Below the pieces are notes generated by a model. The model saw nothing but the letters and a program-made list of their open reading frames with translations. It searched no databases and was not told the origin of the DNA. From contig NZ_WJNH01000001.1 in the NCBI RefSeq assembly GCF_009649735.1, forward strand, positions 62,001-126,000: a DNA stretch of 64,000 nucleotides. Direction: 5' to 3'. Positions within the stretch are counted from its first letter, which is position 1, and every line of letters begins with the position of its first letter. Shown here in pieces: positions 53,304-61,717 of this stretch. A program made the translations under genes and the position numbers. Source of the DNA: Salinibacillus xinjiangensis (GTDB lineage Bacteria; Bacillota; Bacilli; Bacillales; Alkalibacillaceae).

Positions 53304-53335
53304 AAAAAAATACTGGAGATTACTCCAGCATTTTT
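53304..53335 (-). terminator. Terminator overlapping the yxkF stop
   Basis: TGCTGGAG pairs with CTCCAGTA; TTTTTTT follows on the minus strand. The stem includes the stop codon. Confidence 0.8.
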
Positions 53336-54213
53336 AATACTAAATAGGTTGTAACAGCACCCTCAAATGACTTAATATCAATCCCAGTTATTTCAATAAA
53401 TTTATCAATTCGATATTGCAGACTATTACGATGCATATACATTTTCTTAGCAGCCTCCGAAGCGTTCGAATTGGATTCTAAAAAGATACGTATCGTCCGT
53501 AACAATTCTTCATCGTTTTTGGCACCCTTAAGCAGTATATTCGATAATCTTACCCTCTCCTCATCTTGAAGTTGCCGCACAAGTAATAAAGGAATCGATT
53601 CCTTTAAATGGGAAACCCGCTGAACAGAATGAGTAAATACATAATCAGCTGCATCCTTCAGCCATTGAAACTCAGCGCTAGCCTGATTTAAATCATCCCC
53701 TTGTTCTCCCACAAAAAGTTGTATTTTAAGGTACAAATCACTCATTAACACATCAATAACCTCATCAAAATCAACTGGTTCCTGATCCTTTGTTGAAAAC
53801 TCTTCTATCAGAATGCCAGATTGTGAATCAAACCAAAGAAGCGGGACAGGTGCAGAGAAAATGCCCTTCAACCCTTCCTCTAATAAATGTTCGTCTATTT
53901 GATTCGATTCAATTTGAAAAAAAACAAATCGAAAGCTGTCCAAACCATGTGGCTGCGAAACAATTTGATTATTTTCTATTAAAATCTGATACCATAGCTC
54001 TTCGCGGTCGGTTAGCTGACGCTTCTCAACGTGAACTCTATGCAAGAATGTCGACAGTATTTCAATATCTTTCTCCGATAATTCGGCCTTCTTGATCCCT
54101 ATCCTTTGACCTGCCTCTGGCTCCAACCATATGTATTGATCGAAATCCAATTCCAAATGTGGCTCCCACACTACAAGGCTAGGAAATAACCTCTTTAATT
54201 TACGCAACACCAT
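53320..54213 (-). CDS. yxkF: PucR/CdaR-type transcriptional regulator YxkF
   Basis: 297 residues. The C-terminal HTH_30 domain (about 235-297: SNASEAAKKMYMHRNSLQYRIDKFIEITG) is the PucR-type DNA-binding region. The first 200 residues have no clear domain. The name rests on the resemblance and on the msmX neighbourhood, which matches B. subtilis. ATG follows GTGAGGA. Confidence 0.78.
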   Translation of the reverse strand: MVLRKLKRLFPSLVVWEPHLELDFDQYIWLEPEAGQRIGIKKAELSEKDIEILSTFLHRVHVEKRQLTDREELWYQILIENNQIVSQPHGLDSFRFVFFQIESNQIDEHLLEEGLKGIFSAPVPLLWFDSQSGILIEEFSTKDQEPVDFDEVIDVLMSDLYLKIQLFVGEQGDDLNQASAEFQWLKDAADYVFTHSVQRVSHLKESIPLLLVRQLQDEERVRLSNILLKGAKNDEELLRTIRIFLESNSNASEAAKKMYMHRNSLQYRIDKFIEITGIDIKSFEGAVTTYLVLKMLE

Positions 54214-54534
54214 AAAACGTCCTCACTTTATCCACTTTTTTCTCATTATAACAAGAAACCCCCATACCGCCTAAAACTTTACCGCTTTAAAGCACTTGGG
54301 GACTGTCCCCCGATGCTTTAAAGCGGTAAAGAAATTGATTTGAAATTTTATTTTGGGGTGTGGAAGTTTGATTATAATGTTACTTTCCGTAAGTAAAATA
54401 CCTTTATTGTGTTAGGTTTATAGTCTAATTTCCATTTTTCGTTTCTGTACTCCTAGGCCTAGCAAGTGATAAAATATAGCCAGCACAAAACGGATCACGA
54501 TAAAATGGCTCGTCCACCTTTTTAGGAGGTAATC
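54214..54534. other. Divergent intergenic region yxkF-recQ
   Basis: Contains REP copy g (54277-54331). The remainder is AT-rich and should hold the recQ promoter, which was not resolved. Confidence 0.4.
54277..54331. repeat. REP-like palindromic element (copy g, most symmetric)
   Basis: CTTTACCGCTTTAAAGCA, core GGGGACTGTCCCC, then TGCTTTAAAGCGGTAAAG. The outer arms are perfect inverted repeats, so the whole 55-nt unit can fold into one long hairpin. Confidence 0.88.
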
Positions 54535-56700
54535 ATGTTAAATCAAGCGACCCAAATTTTAAATGAGACTTATGGCTTCTCGACTTTTCGTACCGGACAA
54601 AAGGAAATCATTGAACATATACTGAACGGCCAAAATACATTAGGCATTATGCCGACTGGTGGCGGAAAATCTCTTTGCTATCAAATTCCAGCTCTCCTGT
54701 TACCTGGAACGGCCATTATTATTTCACCTTTAATTTCACTCATGAAGGATCAGGTGGACGCCCTCCAAGCCAATGGAATAACTGCTACCTTTATTAATAG
54801 TAGTCTATCAGCAGAAGATATGAACCAACGGCTTGAGGACATACGTAACCAGCAATACAAAATGGTTTTTGTGGCACCAGAGCGATTCGAGTCAAGTAGC
54901 TTTATACGGCTTATTGAGTCTATTGAACTCTCTCTCATCGCCTTTGACGAAGCACACTGTATTTCCCAGTGGGGGCACGATTTCCGACCAAGCTACAGAT
55001 CCATTATCACGATTATCCAGGAACTTAATCAACGTGCAGTCATTGTTGCCCTTACAGCTACTGCAACAACTGAGGTAGCCACTGACATCGAAAAGTTATT
55101 ATCAATTAAACCTAACAACACTGTACTTACCACTTTTGCGCGTGAAAACCTATCCTTTCACGTGTTAAAAGGGGAAAACAAGCGTGACTTTATTGTCAAT
55201 TATATTGAACGTCGACCAAATGAATCGGGCATAATCTACACCTCCACCCGCAAGGAAACCGATTTTCTCTATGAGCATTTAAAAAAGAAAAATATATCGG
55301 TTGCTAAATATCATGCTGGCTTATCGGAAAGTGAGCGTCAGGAAGCACAGGAGCAATTTATCATTGATAACACCTCCATTATGGTCGCCACTAATGCCTT
55401 TGGAATGGGGATTGATAAATCAAACGTACGATTTGTCATTCATCATAACATGCCGAGAAACATTGAATCCTATTATCAGGAGGCTGGCAGAGCCGGGAGA
55501 GATGGAGAAGAAAGTGAATGCTACCTACTTTTCTCTCCCCAGGATGTGCAGATTCATAAGTTTCTAATTGAAGAAAGTAATTTACAGGAAAATCAGCGAA
55601 AGAATGAATATGCACGCCTTCAACAAATGGTCCAATATTGCCATACCGAACAGTGCCTGCAAACCTATTTTTTACATTATTTTGGCGAAAAGGATACGAA
55701 TGATTGCGAACGATGCAGTAACTGTACCGATTCTAGAGAACAAACGGACATTACCACAGAAGCACAAATGGTATTTTCATGCATTAAAAGGATGAATGAA
55801 AGCTTTGGAGTTACACTTGTAGCACAGGTATTAAAGGGATCCAAAAACAAGCGTATTCGAGAACTCGGATTTGAACAGCTATCCACATACGGACTAATGA
55901 GAAAATACCGAGAAAAGGATATTGTAGGCCTAATCAATTATTTGTTAGCCGAAGAGTATCTAAAATTGACGGAGGGTAAATACCCAGTGGTGCAGTTAAC
56001 CTCAAAGGTTGTTGCAGTCCTAAAGGGTGAGGCTTCGATATACAAAAAAATGACCATTGTGAAGGAGCAAAAATCCGAGGAGAACAATGAGCTGTTTGAA
56101 ATCCTAAGATCCATTCGTAAAGAAATTGCCGATGAGGAATCTGTCCCTCCGTATGTTGTATTCTCTGATGTCACCTTAAAGGAGATGGCAACTTATTATC
56201 CGATGGACGAGCAGAATATGCTCAACATTAAAGGAGTCGGGAATACTAAGTTTGAAAAATATGGACTGTTATTTATAAAGGCCATACAATCCTATGTTGA
56301 AAAAAATGAGATTACGCCTCCAGTAAGAAATCAAAGCAATCAGCCAACCGTAACGACGATCAAAGAAAAGAGTACAATAGATGAACAGTTTGGAGATACA
56401 CCAAGCTATGTCATTTCCTATAAGTTATATCATGAACAGGGCATGGCCATTAAAGAAATTGCCACTGAACGAAACTATTCACCTATGACAATTCAAAAGC
56501 ATCTAATTCGTTGTATTCAAGAAGGATATACGCTAAACTGGCATGAAATATATTCTGATGAACAAGAAAAGCTAATTATCGAAACATGTGAACGAGTAGG
56601 TACAGATCGACTCAAGCCAATAAAAGAGGCACTACCAGAAGAGATTGATTATTTTATGATTCAGGTTGTTTTGAACAAAAATCAAGTACTTTCAAGCTAG
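54535..56700 (+). CDS. recQ: ATP-dependent DNA helicase RecQ
   Basis: 721 residues. Walker A PTGGGKS (40-46), DEAH box AFDEAHCISQWGHDF, motif VI QEAGRAGRDGE, then the RQC zinc site (CHTEQC; CERCSNC) and winged helix, an HRDC domain (about 520-590) and a C-terminal HTH_40 segment (about 630-715: YKLYHEQGMAIKEIATERNY). 3'-5' helicase for repair and fork processing. ATG 6 nt after AGGAGG. The HRDC plus HTH_40 tail is typical of longer Bacillus RecQ proteins. Confidence 0.95.
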   Translation: MLNQATQILNETYGFSTFRTGQKEIIEHILNGQNTLGIMPTGGGKSLCYQIPALLLPGTAIIISPLISLMKDQVDALQANGITATFINSSLSAEDMNQRLEDIRNQQYKMVFVAPERFESSSFIRLIESIELSLIAFDEAHCISQWGHDFRPSYRSIITIIQELNQRAVIVALTATATTEVATDIEKLLSIKPNNTVLTTFARENLSFHVLKGENKRDFIVNYIERRPNESGIIYTSTRKETDFLYEHLKKKNISVAKYHAGLSESERQEAQEQFIIDNTSIMVATNAFGMGIDKSNVRFVIHHNMPRNIESYYQEAGRAGRDGEESECYLLFSPQDVQIHKFLIEESNLQENQRKNEYARLQQMVQYCHTEQCLQTYFLHYFGEKDTNDCERCSNCTDSREQTDITTEAQMVFSCIKRMNESFGVTLVAQVLKGSKNKRIRELGFEQLSTYGLMRKYREKDIVGLINYLLAEEYLKLTEGKYPVVQLTSKVVAVLKGEASIYKKMTIVKEQKSEENNELFEILRSIRKEIADEESVPPYVVFSDVTLKEMATYYPMDEQNMLNIKGVGNTKFEKYGLLFIKAIQSYVEKNEITPPVRNQSNQPTVTTIKEKSTIDEQFGDTPSYVISYKLYHEQGMAIKEIATERNYSPMTIQKHLIRCIQEGYTLNWHEIYSDEQEKLIIETCERVGTDRLKPIKEALPEEIDYFMIQVVLNKNQVLSS

Positions 56701-56711
56701 CAAGCAAAAGC

Positions 56712-56748
56712 AAAAGGGGGCTGACTCTTCATGAGTTAGCCCCCTTTT
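56712..56748. terminator. Bidirectional terminator
   Basis: AAAAGGGGGCTGACTC pairs with GAGTTAGCCCCCTTTT between convergent genes. Confidence 0.88.
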
Positions 56749-56752
56749 ACTG

Positions 56753-56995
56753 TTACTTTGCAATTGCTTTTTTGACAACCTTCATATCTGTTTCTAAATC
56801 AGAAACCCTTGAAGTTAAGGATGTGAGTTTAGCTATGGATTCTGTATTTTCGGCAACTTGTTTTTTTATGAATTCTTGCCCTTCTTTTAATTCACTTACA
56901 TCTGTTTTCAGACCGCTTACATCCGACTTCAATTCACTTACGTCTGAATGAATCAAATCAAGTTTCGATGTTACTAGTTTAACAAATTCCTCCAC
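56753..56995 (-). CDS. Small coiled-coil protein
   Basis: 80 residues from a GTG with GGGAGGGAAC upstream. Seven-residue steps with the pattern DVSELKSDVSGLKTDVSELK form a parallel coiled coil, followed by a second heptad set (SLTSRVSDLETDMKVVKK). No membrane segment. Similar short DUF-type coiled coils are widespread in Bacillaceae; function unknown. Confidence 0.72.
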   Translation of the reverse strand: MEEFVKLVTSKLDLIHSDVSELKSDVSGLKTDVSELKEGQEFIKKQVAENTESIAKLTSLTSRVSDLETDMKVVKKAIAK

Positions 56996-57232
56996 TTTGT
57001 TCCCTCCCCCCTATTTATTTTTTATATCACATAAACTTCAAATCTTAGTAGATTGCAATCCATTTAAAAACCCTTTTATCTCCTCATCATTATACCCTGC
57101 ATTTCAGAAAAAGTTAAACGGCCAAAATAGGGAAATCATGGTCACAAACGAGATCAAAAACTTTAAAGCTATCATGTATATTCCAATTATGCGCCTCAAA
57201 TATTTTTTAAATTGTAATTTTACCAAGTGCAT

Positions 57233-57272
57233 TAAAAAACCAGCATTCCCCATACTTTCAGGAAATGCTGGC
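57233..57272 (-). terminator. Terminator of the aldehyde dehydrogenase operon
   Basis: CCAGCATT (57240-57247) with AATGCTGG (57264-57271), then TTTTTT on the minus strand. Confidence 0.82.
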
Positions 57273-57278
57273 TCCCTA

Positions 57279-57611
57279 TTAAAATACTTTTGACCTCGTC
57301 AAAAACCGTTTCCCCTCTGGTCCCTCCAAGGAAAACATACCCCCACGACCGTCCACTACATCAATGATGAGCTGTGTATGTTTCCAATACTCGTACTGAT
57401 CCTTAGACATATAAAAGGGTGCATCGCCAATATGACCTAGTAATACATCTGAATTTCCTACATGAAATTCATCCCGTGGATAACACATCGGAGAGCTTCC
57501 ATCGCAACAGCCGCCTGATTGGTGAAACATTAAAGGACCGTGCTTTTCCTTTAACAAATCAATAAGCTCTAAGGCTGCGTCTGTTGCTAACACCTTCTCC
57601 TTCTCAGTCAA
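57279..57611 (-). CDS. DUF779 family protein
   Basis: 110 residues from a TTG 8 nt after AAGGGG (an open frame extends to 57644). MFHQSGGCCDGSSPMC is the family core, with Cys that may bind metal, and WKHTQLIIDVVDGRGGMFSLEGPEGKRF is its C-terminal signature. DUF779 genes almost always follow an aldehyde dehydrogenase and are thought to assist it. Here the gap to the dehydrogenase is short. Confidence 0.88.
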   Translation of the reverse strand: MTEKEKVLATDAALELIDLLKEKHGPLMFHQSGGCCDGSSPMCYPRDEFHVGNSDVLLGHIGDAPFYMSKDQYEYWKHTQLIIDVVDGRGGMFSLEGPEGKRFLTRSKVF

Positions 57612-57646
57612 TCTTTCACACCCCTTCGACAAAAATTCGCTCACAG

Positions 57647-59167
57647 TTAAAAGAACCCTTGAGCATCCTTACTATAGCTTACGAGCAAGTTCTTTGTTTG
57701 TTGATAGTGAGATAACATCATTTGATGATTTTCTCGCCCAATTCCGGACTTTTTATAGCCACCAAAGGCAGCATGAGCAGGATAAGCGTGGTAGCAATTC
57801 GTCCAAACACGGCCTGCCTCAATTTCTCTCCCAAACCGATAAGCATTATGGAAATCACGCGTCCAGACACCCGCACCTAATCCATATAGAGTATCATTGG
57901 CAATCTCAAGTGCTTCCTCATCATCCTTAAAGGTTGTTACGGAAAGCACTGGTCCAAAGATTTCCTCTTGGAAAATACGCATGTTGTTGTTCCCTTTGAA
58001 AATAGTCGGCTTTACATAAAAGCCTTTCTCTAGTTCACCACCAAGGGAGTTCCGCTCACCACCAATTAAAACGTCAGCCCCCTCTTGCTTGCCAATATCT
58101 AAGTATGACGTAATTTTTTCCATTTGCTCAGTTGAAGCTTGTGCACCCATCATCGTTTCCGTATCCAGCGGATGACCAATTTTAATTGCTTCAACTCGCT
58201 TCAACGCTCTTTCCATAAATTCATCATATATGGACTCATGAATAAGCGCACGAGAAGGACACGTACAAACTTCCCCCTGATTCAGCGCAAACATCACCAT
58301 ACCTTCAATGGCTTTATCTAAAAATGCATCGTCCTGGTCCATTACATCTTTGAAGAAAATATTTGGAGACTTACCACCAAGCTCCAATGTAACCGGGATA
58401 ATATTTTCAGACGCATATTGCATAATCAAACGTCCTGTAGTCGTCTCCCCAGTAAAAGCAATCTTAGCAATTCTACTATTGGATGCTAGTGGTTTACCTG
58501 CTTCAAGGCCAAAGCCGTTCACTACATTCACAACCCCAGCTGGAATTAAATCCTGAATTAACTCCAATAAAACATGAATCGAGGCTGGTGTTTGCTCAGC
58601 TGGCTTCATGACCACACAGTTACCTGCTGCTAATGCTGGTGCAAGCTTCCAAGTCGCCATCAAAATTGGGAAGTTCCACGGGATAATTTGCCCAACAACC
58701 CCTAACGGCTCATGAAAATGGTAGGCAACCGTATCATCATCAATTTGGCTGATGCCACCCTCTTGTGAACGAATGGCACTGGCGAAATAACGGAAATGGT
58801 CAACAGCCAGTGGAATATCGGCAGCCATGGTTTCACGAACAGCCTTACCATTATCCCACGTTTCCGCAACGGCTAGCTTTTCCAGATTTTCCTCCATTCG
58901 ATCCGCAATCTTATTCAGCATATTAGCTCGTTCCGTTGGTGAAGTCTTTGCCCAGCTCGGCGCGGCCTCATGGGCTGCATCCAAGGCTAGCTCCACATCA
59001 TCAGCTGTCGAGCGTGCCACCTCACAAAATACCTCTCCTGTAACAGGTGTGACATTGTCAAAATATTGCCCGTTTACCGGTGGCTTCCACTCCCCCCCAA
59101 TAAAATTATCATAACGCTTCCGAAACTCTACGACAGCCCCTGAACGATTAGGTGCTTCAAATTTCAT
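57647..59167 (-). CDS. NAD-dependent aldehyde dehydrogenase (acetaldehyde/AcoD-ExaC type)
   Basis: 506 residues. Catalytic Cys in [13 protein letters not shown] (about 302), general-base Glu in [11 protein letters not shown] (about 265), NAD site [21 protein letters not shown] and FTGETTTGR. Closest in plan to acetaldehyde dehydrogenases that act on ethanol or acetoin breakdown. ATG with GAGGGGG upstream. A perfect cre site 19 nt ahead suggests glucose repression. Confidence 0.92.
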   Translation of the reverse strand: MKFEAPNRSGAVVEFRKRYDNFIGGEWKPPVNGQYFDNVTPVTGEVFCEVARSTADDVELALDAAHEAAPSWAKTSPTERANMLNKIADRMEENLEKLAVAETWDNGKAVRETMAADIPLAVDHFRYFASAIRSQEGGISQIDDDTVAYHFHEPLGVVGQIIPWNFPILMATWKLAPALAAGNCVVMKPAEQTPASIHVLLELIQDLIPAGVVNVVNGFGLEAGKPLASNSRIAKIAFTGETTTGRLIMQYASENIIPVTLELGGKSPNIFFKDVMDQDDAFLDKAIEGMVMFALNQGEVCTCPSRALIHESIYDEFMERALKRVEAIKIGHPLDTETMMGAQASTEQMEKITSYLDIGKQEGADVLIGGERNSLGGELEKGFYVKPTIFKGNNNMRIFQEEIFGPVLSVTTFKDDEEALEIANDTLYGLGAGVWTRDFHNAYRFGREIEAGRVWTNCYHAYPAHAAFGGYKKSGIGRENHQMMLSHYQQTKNLLVSYSKDAQGFF

Positions 59168-59185
59168 CAAATTCCCCCTCTAATA

Positions 59186-59199
59186 TGTAATCGCTTTCA
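59186..59199 (-). promoter_or_regulatory. cre (CcpA) site upstream of the aldehyde dehydrogenase
   Basis: TGTAATCGCTTTCA on the plus strand matches all 14 positions of TGWAANCGNTNWCA. Near the start codon, so it would block transcription initiation or elongation. Confidence 0.75.
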
Positions 59200-59309
59200 A
59201 ATATGGTGTAAAATCTTGTACGAAAAATCCTCAATACAATATATTGAAGGGTGTTTTGAATTATGACTTATTTTTGGAAAACAATGTCATATAGAGGGGC
59301 AAAACATTT

Positions 59310-59332
59310 AAAAAGACGCCGACATGGCGCCT
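59310..59332 (-). terminator. Terminator of the riboswitch-controlled small gene
   Basis: GGCGCC and GGCGTC pair with one G-U, followed by TTTTT on the minus strand, immediately after the stop codon. Confidence 0.75.
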
Positions 59333-59496
59333 TATGATTTCAATATATATCGTAATGCTGCTTTTTCATGATAGTCTTTCTTTTCCATCAATTCCTTTTT
59401 CACTTGGTCGTCTAAACAGTCTGGAATTACCACGTTCAATTCATTGTATTTAAACGTATGCCATTTAGTCTTCAACTGAAAAAATAACCTCTTCAC
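59332..59496 (-). CDS. 54-residue protein under a c-di-GMP riboswitch
   Basis: Starts MKRLFFQLKTKWHTFKYNEL from a GTG with GAGGAGG 8 nt upstream, and contains VVIPDCLDDQVKKELMEKKD. Basic N-terminus, acidic middle, no membrane segment. Not recognised. The c-di-GMP-I aptamer 40 nt upstream implies a role tied to the motile-sessile switch, which is inference from control, not from the protein. Confidence 0.68.
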   Translation of the reverse strand: MKRLFFQLKTKWHTFKYNELNVVIPDCLDDQVKKELMEKKDYHEKAALRYILKS

Positions 59497-59537
59497 ACTC
59501 CATTCCTCCTCGATGTCGATCACACGATGGAGATCGT

Positions 59538-59620
59538 ATTCGGTAGCTGGCGAGCATAGTTAACACCGTAGCCCCTCTAGCTTTGCGTCATCATTTTTCA
59601 ATGATTTTGCCTTTTCGAAC
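59538..59620 (-). promoter_or_regulatory. Cyclic di-GMP-I (GEMM) riboswitch
   Basis: On the minus strand: GGCAAAATCATTGAAAAATG, then GACGCAAAGC, a stem of CTAGAGGGGCTACGG and finally CGCCAGCTACCG. This follows the GEMM-I consensus: GCAAA, a GAAA-type tetraloop stem P1b, A-CGCAAAGC junction that contacts the ligand, GGGGCTA and the CCAGCTACCG tetraloop-receptor arm. A short hairpin ACGAT-CTCC-ATCGT follows; its CTCC loop could pair with the GAGGAGG of the small gene. Confidence 0.85.
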
Positions 59621-59740
59621 GCTTGTTAATCTTATTATCTTATAGAAAAGAAGGAAATGTAATAGGCTTATTTTCTTAAATATCACAACAAATTTGTTAA
59701 AAATGGTAATTGTGTAAGTCGATATATGTAGATATCAGAG

Positions 59741-59776
59741 CAAAAAGCCCCTACCATGAAAAATGGTAAAGGCTCC
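59741..59776 (-). terminator. Terminator of pgcA
   Basis: AGCCCCTACCAT (59746-59757) with ATGGTAAAGGCT (59763-59774), then TTTTTG on the minus strand. Confidence 0.82.
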
Positions 59777-59783
59777 CAAAAGC

Positions 59784-61514
59784 TTATTTAATTAACTTAT
59801 CCACCCGACTCATGACAGCATTTTTCACCATATCTAATCGGTCTTCAGCTGATCTACGGTTATCGCCCCTCACACCAAAATAGAACTTAATTTTTGGCTC
59901 GGTACCTGATGGACGAAGACAGCACCAGCAATCATCCTCTAGTAAAAATTTCACCACATTCGATTTTGGCAAATCAATCTCATCTGTTGAACCATCTGCT
60001 AAATGTGTACGCTCAGATGATGCATAATCCTCAACAGCTACCACCGATATATCTCCCACCTTTTCTAAAGGCCGTTCCCGAAAATCATTCATAATTCCTT
60101 CAATTTGCTCTGTACCAGAAATTCCTTTAAGTGTAAGGGATTTAAGATCCTCTAAATAATACCCTTGTCGTTCATAAATCATTTCAAGTGCATCAAATAA
60201 CGTCTTTCCTTTTGACTTCCAATAAGCAGCCATTTCACTTGCCATGAGTGCCGATTGCACCGCATCCTTATCACGAGCAAAGTCCCGAATTAAATAACCA
60301 TAGCTCTCCTCATAACCAAATAAGAACTGATGCTTACCAGACTGCTCAAATTCACGGATTTTTTCACCGATAAATTTAAATCCAGTTAAAGTATCTAGTG
60401 TCTCCACGCCATAGTGATCTGCAACCGCTCTTCCCAATTCAGAAGTCACGATAGTCTTAATCATAATGCCATTCTCAGGTAGATAAGGCGTATTAGATAA
60501 AATATAATCCAGCATCAATCCACCGAGCTGGTTCCCGGTTAACACCGTATATTCACCATCATCACCTTTTACCGCAACACCTAGCCGGTCAGCATCAGGA
60601 TCAGTTCCAATTAAAATATCTGCATCTACTTTTTTCCCGTACTCAATTGCCATCGTGAACGCTTGATGCTCTTCAGGGTTGGGCGATGCCACTGTAGAAA
60701 ATTCTGGATCTGGTTTCGCCTGCTCATCTACGACTGTCACCTGTTTAAAGCCTAATTTTTCAAGGCCATTTACAACTGGGTTTAAAGCCGTTCCATGTAA
60801 TGGGGTAAAGACTATTTTTAATTTATTAGCCTGTTGCTCAATTACCTCAGGATTTAACGAAATGGTTTGAAGCTTTTCCAAATAGGCCTGATCCACTTCT
60901 TCATCAATCCACTTTAATAGCTCTTGCTTCTCCAATTCTTCCTTTTCCAAAACATCAATCGCTAACTCATTTTCAACCGCATTCACCAGTTCAACGATTT
61001 CCTCAGCCTGGGCGGGTGGAACCTGTCCCCCATCTTCATTGTAGACCTTAAAACCATTATATTCTGGTGGATTATGACTCGCTGTCACTACAACCCCGGC
61101 CGCAGTCCCTAAATGACGAACGGCAAAAGATAATTCAGGCGTTGGTCTAAGGGAAGTAAACAAGTATGTTTTAATTCCGTGAGCTCCCATTACTTTAGCC
61201 GTTTCTAATGAAAACTCCGGTGACATATGGCGAGAATCATGCGCTACCACAAGACCATTTTGCTTTGCCTCTTCACCTTGATTTTCTATGTATTTAGCCA
61301 AACCCTCAGCCGCTTTCCGAACGGTATAAAGGTTCATACGATTGGTCCCTGGACCGAGCTCTCCCCGCATCCCTCCTGTACCAAAGGATAGGGGCTTATG
61401 AAAGGCCTCCTCCAAAGCGTTTTCATTTTCAGCTATTTCATCTAATTGCTTACGTAAATGAGGCTCCAAATCCTCAAATTCATTCCAACGTATATAATCA
61501 TCTTGCCAACTCAT
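59784..61514 (-). CDS. pgcA: Alpha-phosphoglucomutase / phosphomannomutase PgcA
   Basis: 576 residues (B. subtilis 581). Phospho-Ser loop VVTASHNPPEYNGFK (Ser about 146), metal loop GTDPDADRLG, sugar loop GYEESYGYL and phosphate loop RPSGTEPKIKFY. It makes glucose-1-phosphate for UDP-glucose, teichoic-acid glucosylation and glucolipids. ATG 61514 is 6 nt after AGGAGG; a longer frame has no such site. Confidence 0.94.
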   Translation of the reverse strand: MSWQDDYIRWNEFEDLEPHLRKQLDEIAENENALEEAFHKPLSFGTGGMRGELGPGTNRMNLYTVRKAAEGLAKYIENQGEEAKQNGLVVAHDSRHMSPEFSLETAKVMGAHGIKTYLFTSLRPTPELSFAVRHLGTAAGVVVTASHNPPEYNGFKVYNEDGGQVPPAQAEEIVELVNAVENELAIDVLEKEELEKQELLKWIDEEVDQAYLEKLQTISLNPEVIEQQANKLKIVFTPLHGTALNPVVNGLEKLGFKQVTVVDEQAKPDPEFSTVASPNPEEHQAFTMAIEYGKKVDADILIGTDPDADRLGVAVKGDDGEYTVLTGNQLGGLMLDYILSNTPYLPENGIMIKTIVTSELGRAVADHYGVETLDTLTGFKFIGEKIREFEQSGKHQFLFGYEESYGYLIRDFARDKDAVQSALMASEMAAYWKSKGKTLFDALEMIYERQGYYLEDLKSLTLKGISGTEQIEGIMNDFRERPLEKVGDISVVAVEDYASSERTHLADGSTDEIDLPKSNVVKFLLEDDCWCCLRPSGTEPKIKFYFGVRGDNRRSAEDRLDMVKNAVMSRVDKLIK

Positions 61515-61717
61515 GGTATTCCTCCTGTTCAAGTTCCCATCCAAAATGCCCAGTATCAGGCTTTATTTCCTCAATCATTACCATTATTTTAGCATTTGTC
61601 GAGATTTGTTGCTAGTCGCTGGCGGGGGGTTGTAATTTTAAAAATGGATTACACGGTTTAAAACTGGTACCATTACATATATATGGAAATATATAAGAAA
61701 AACGGAGGTATGTATCT

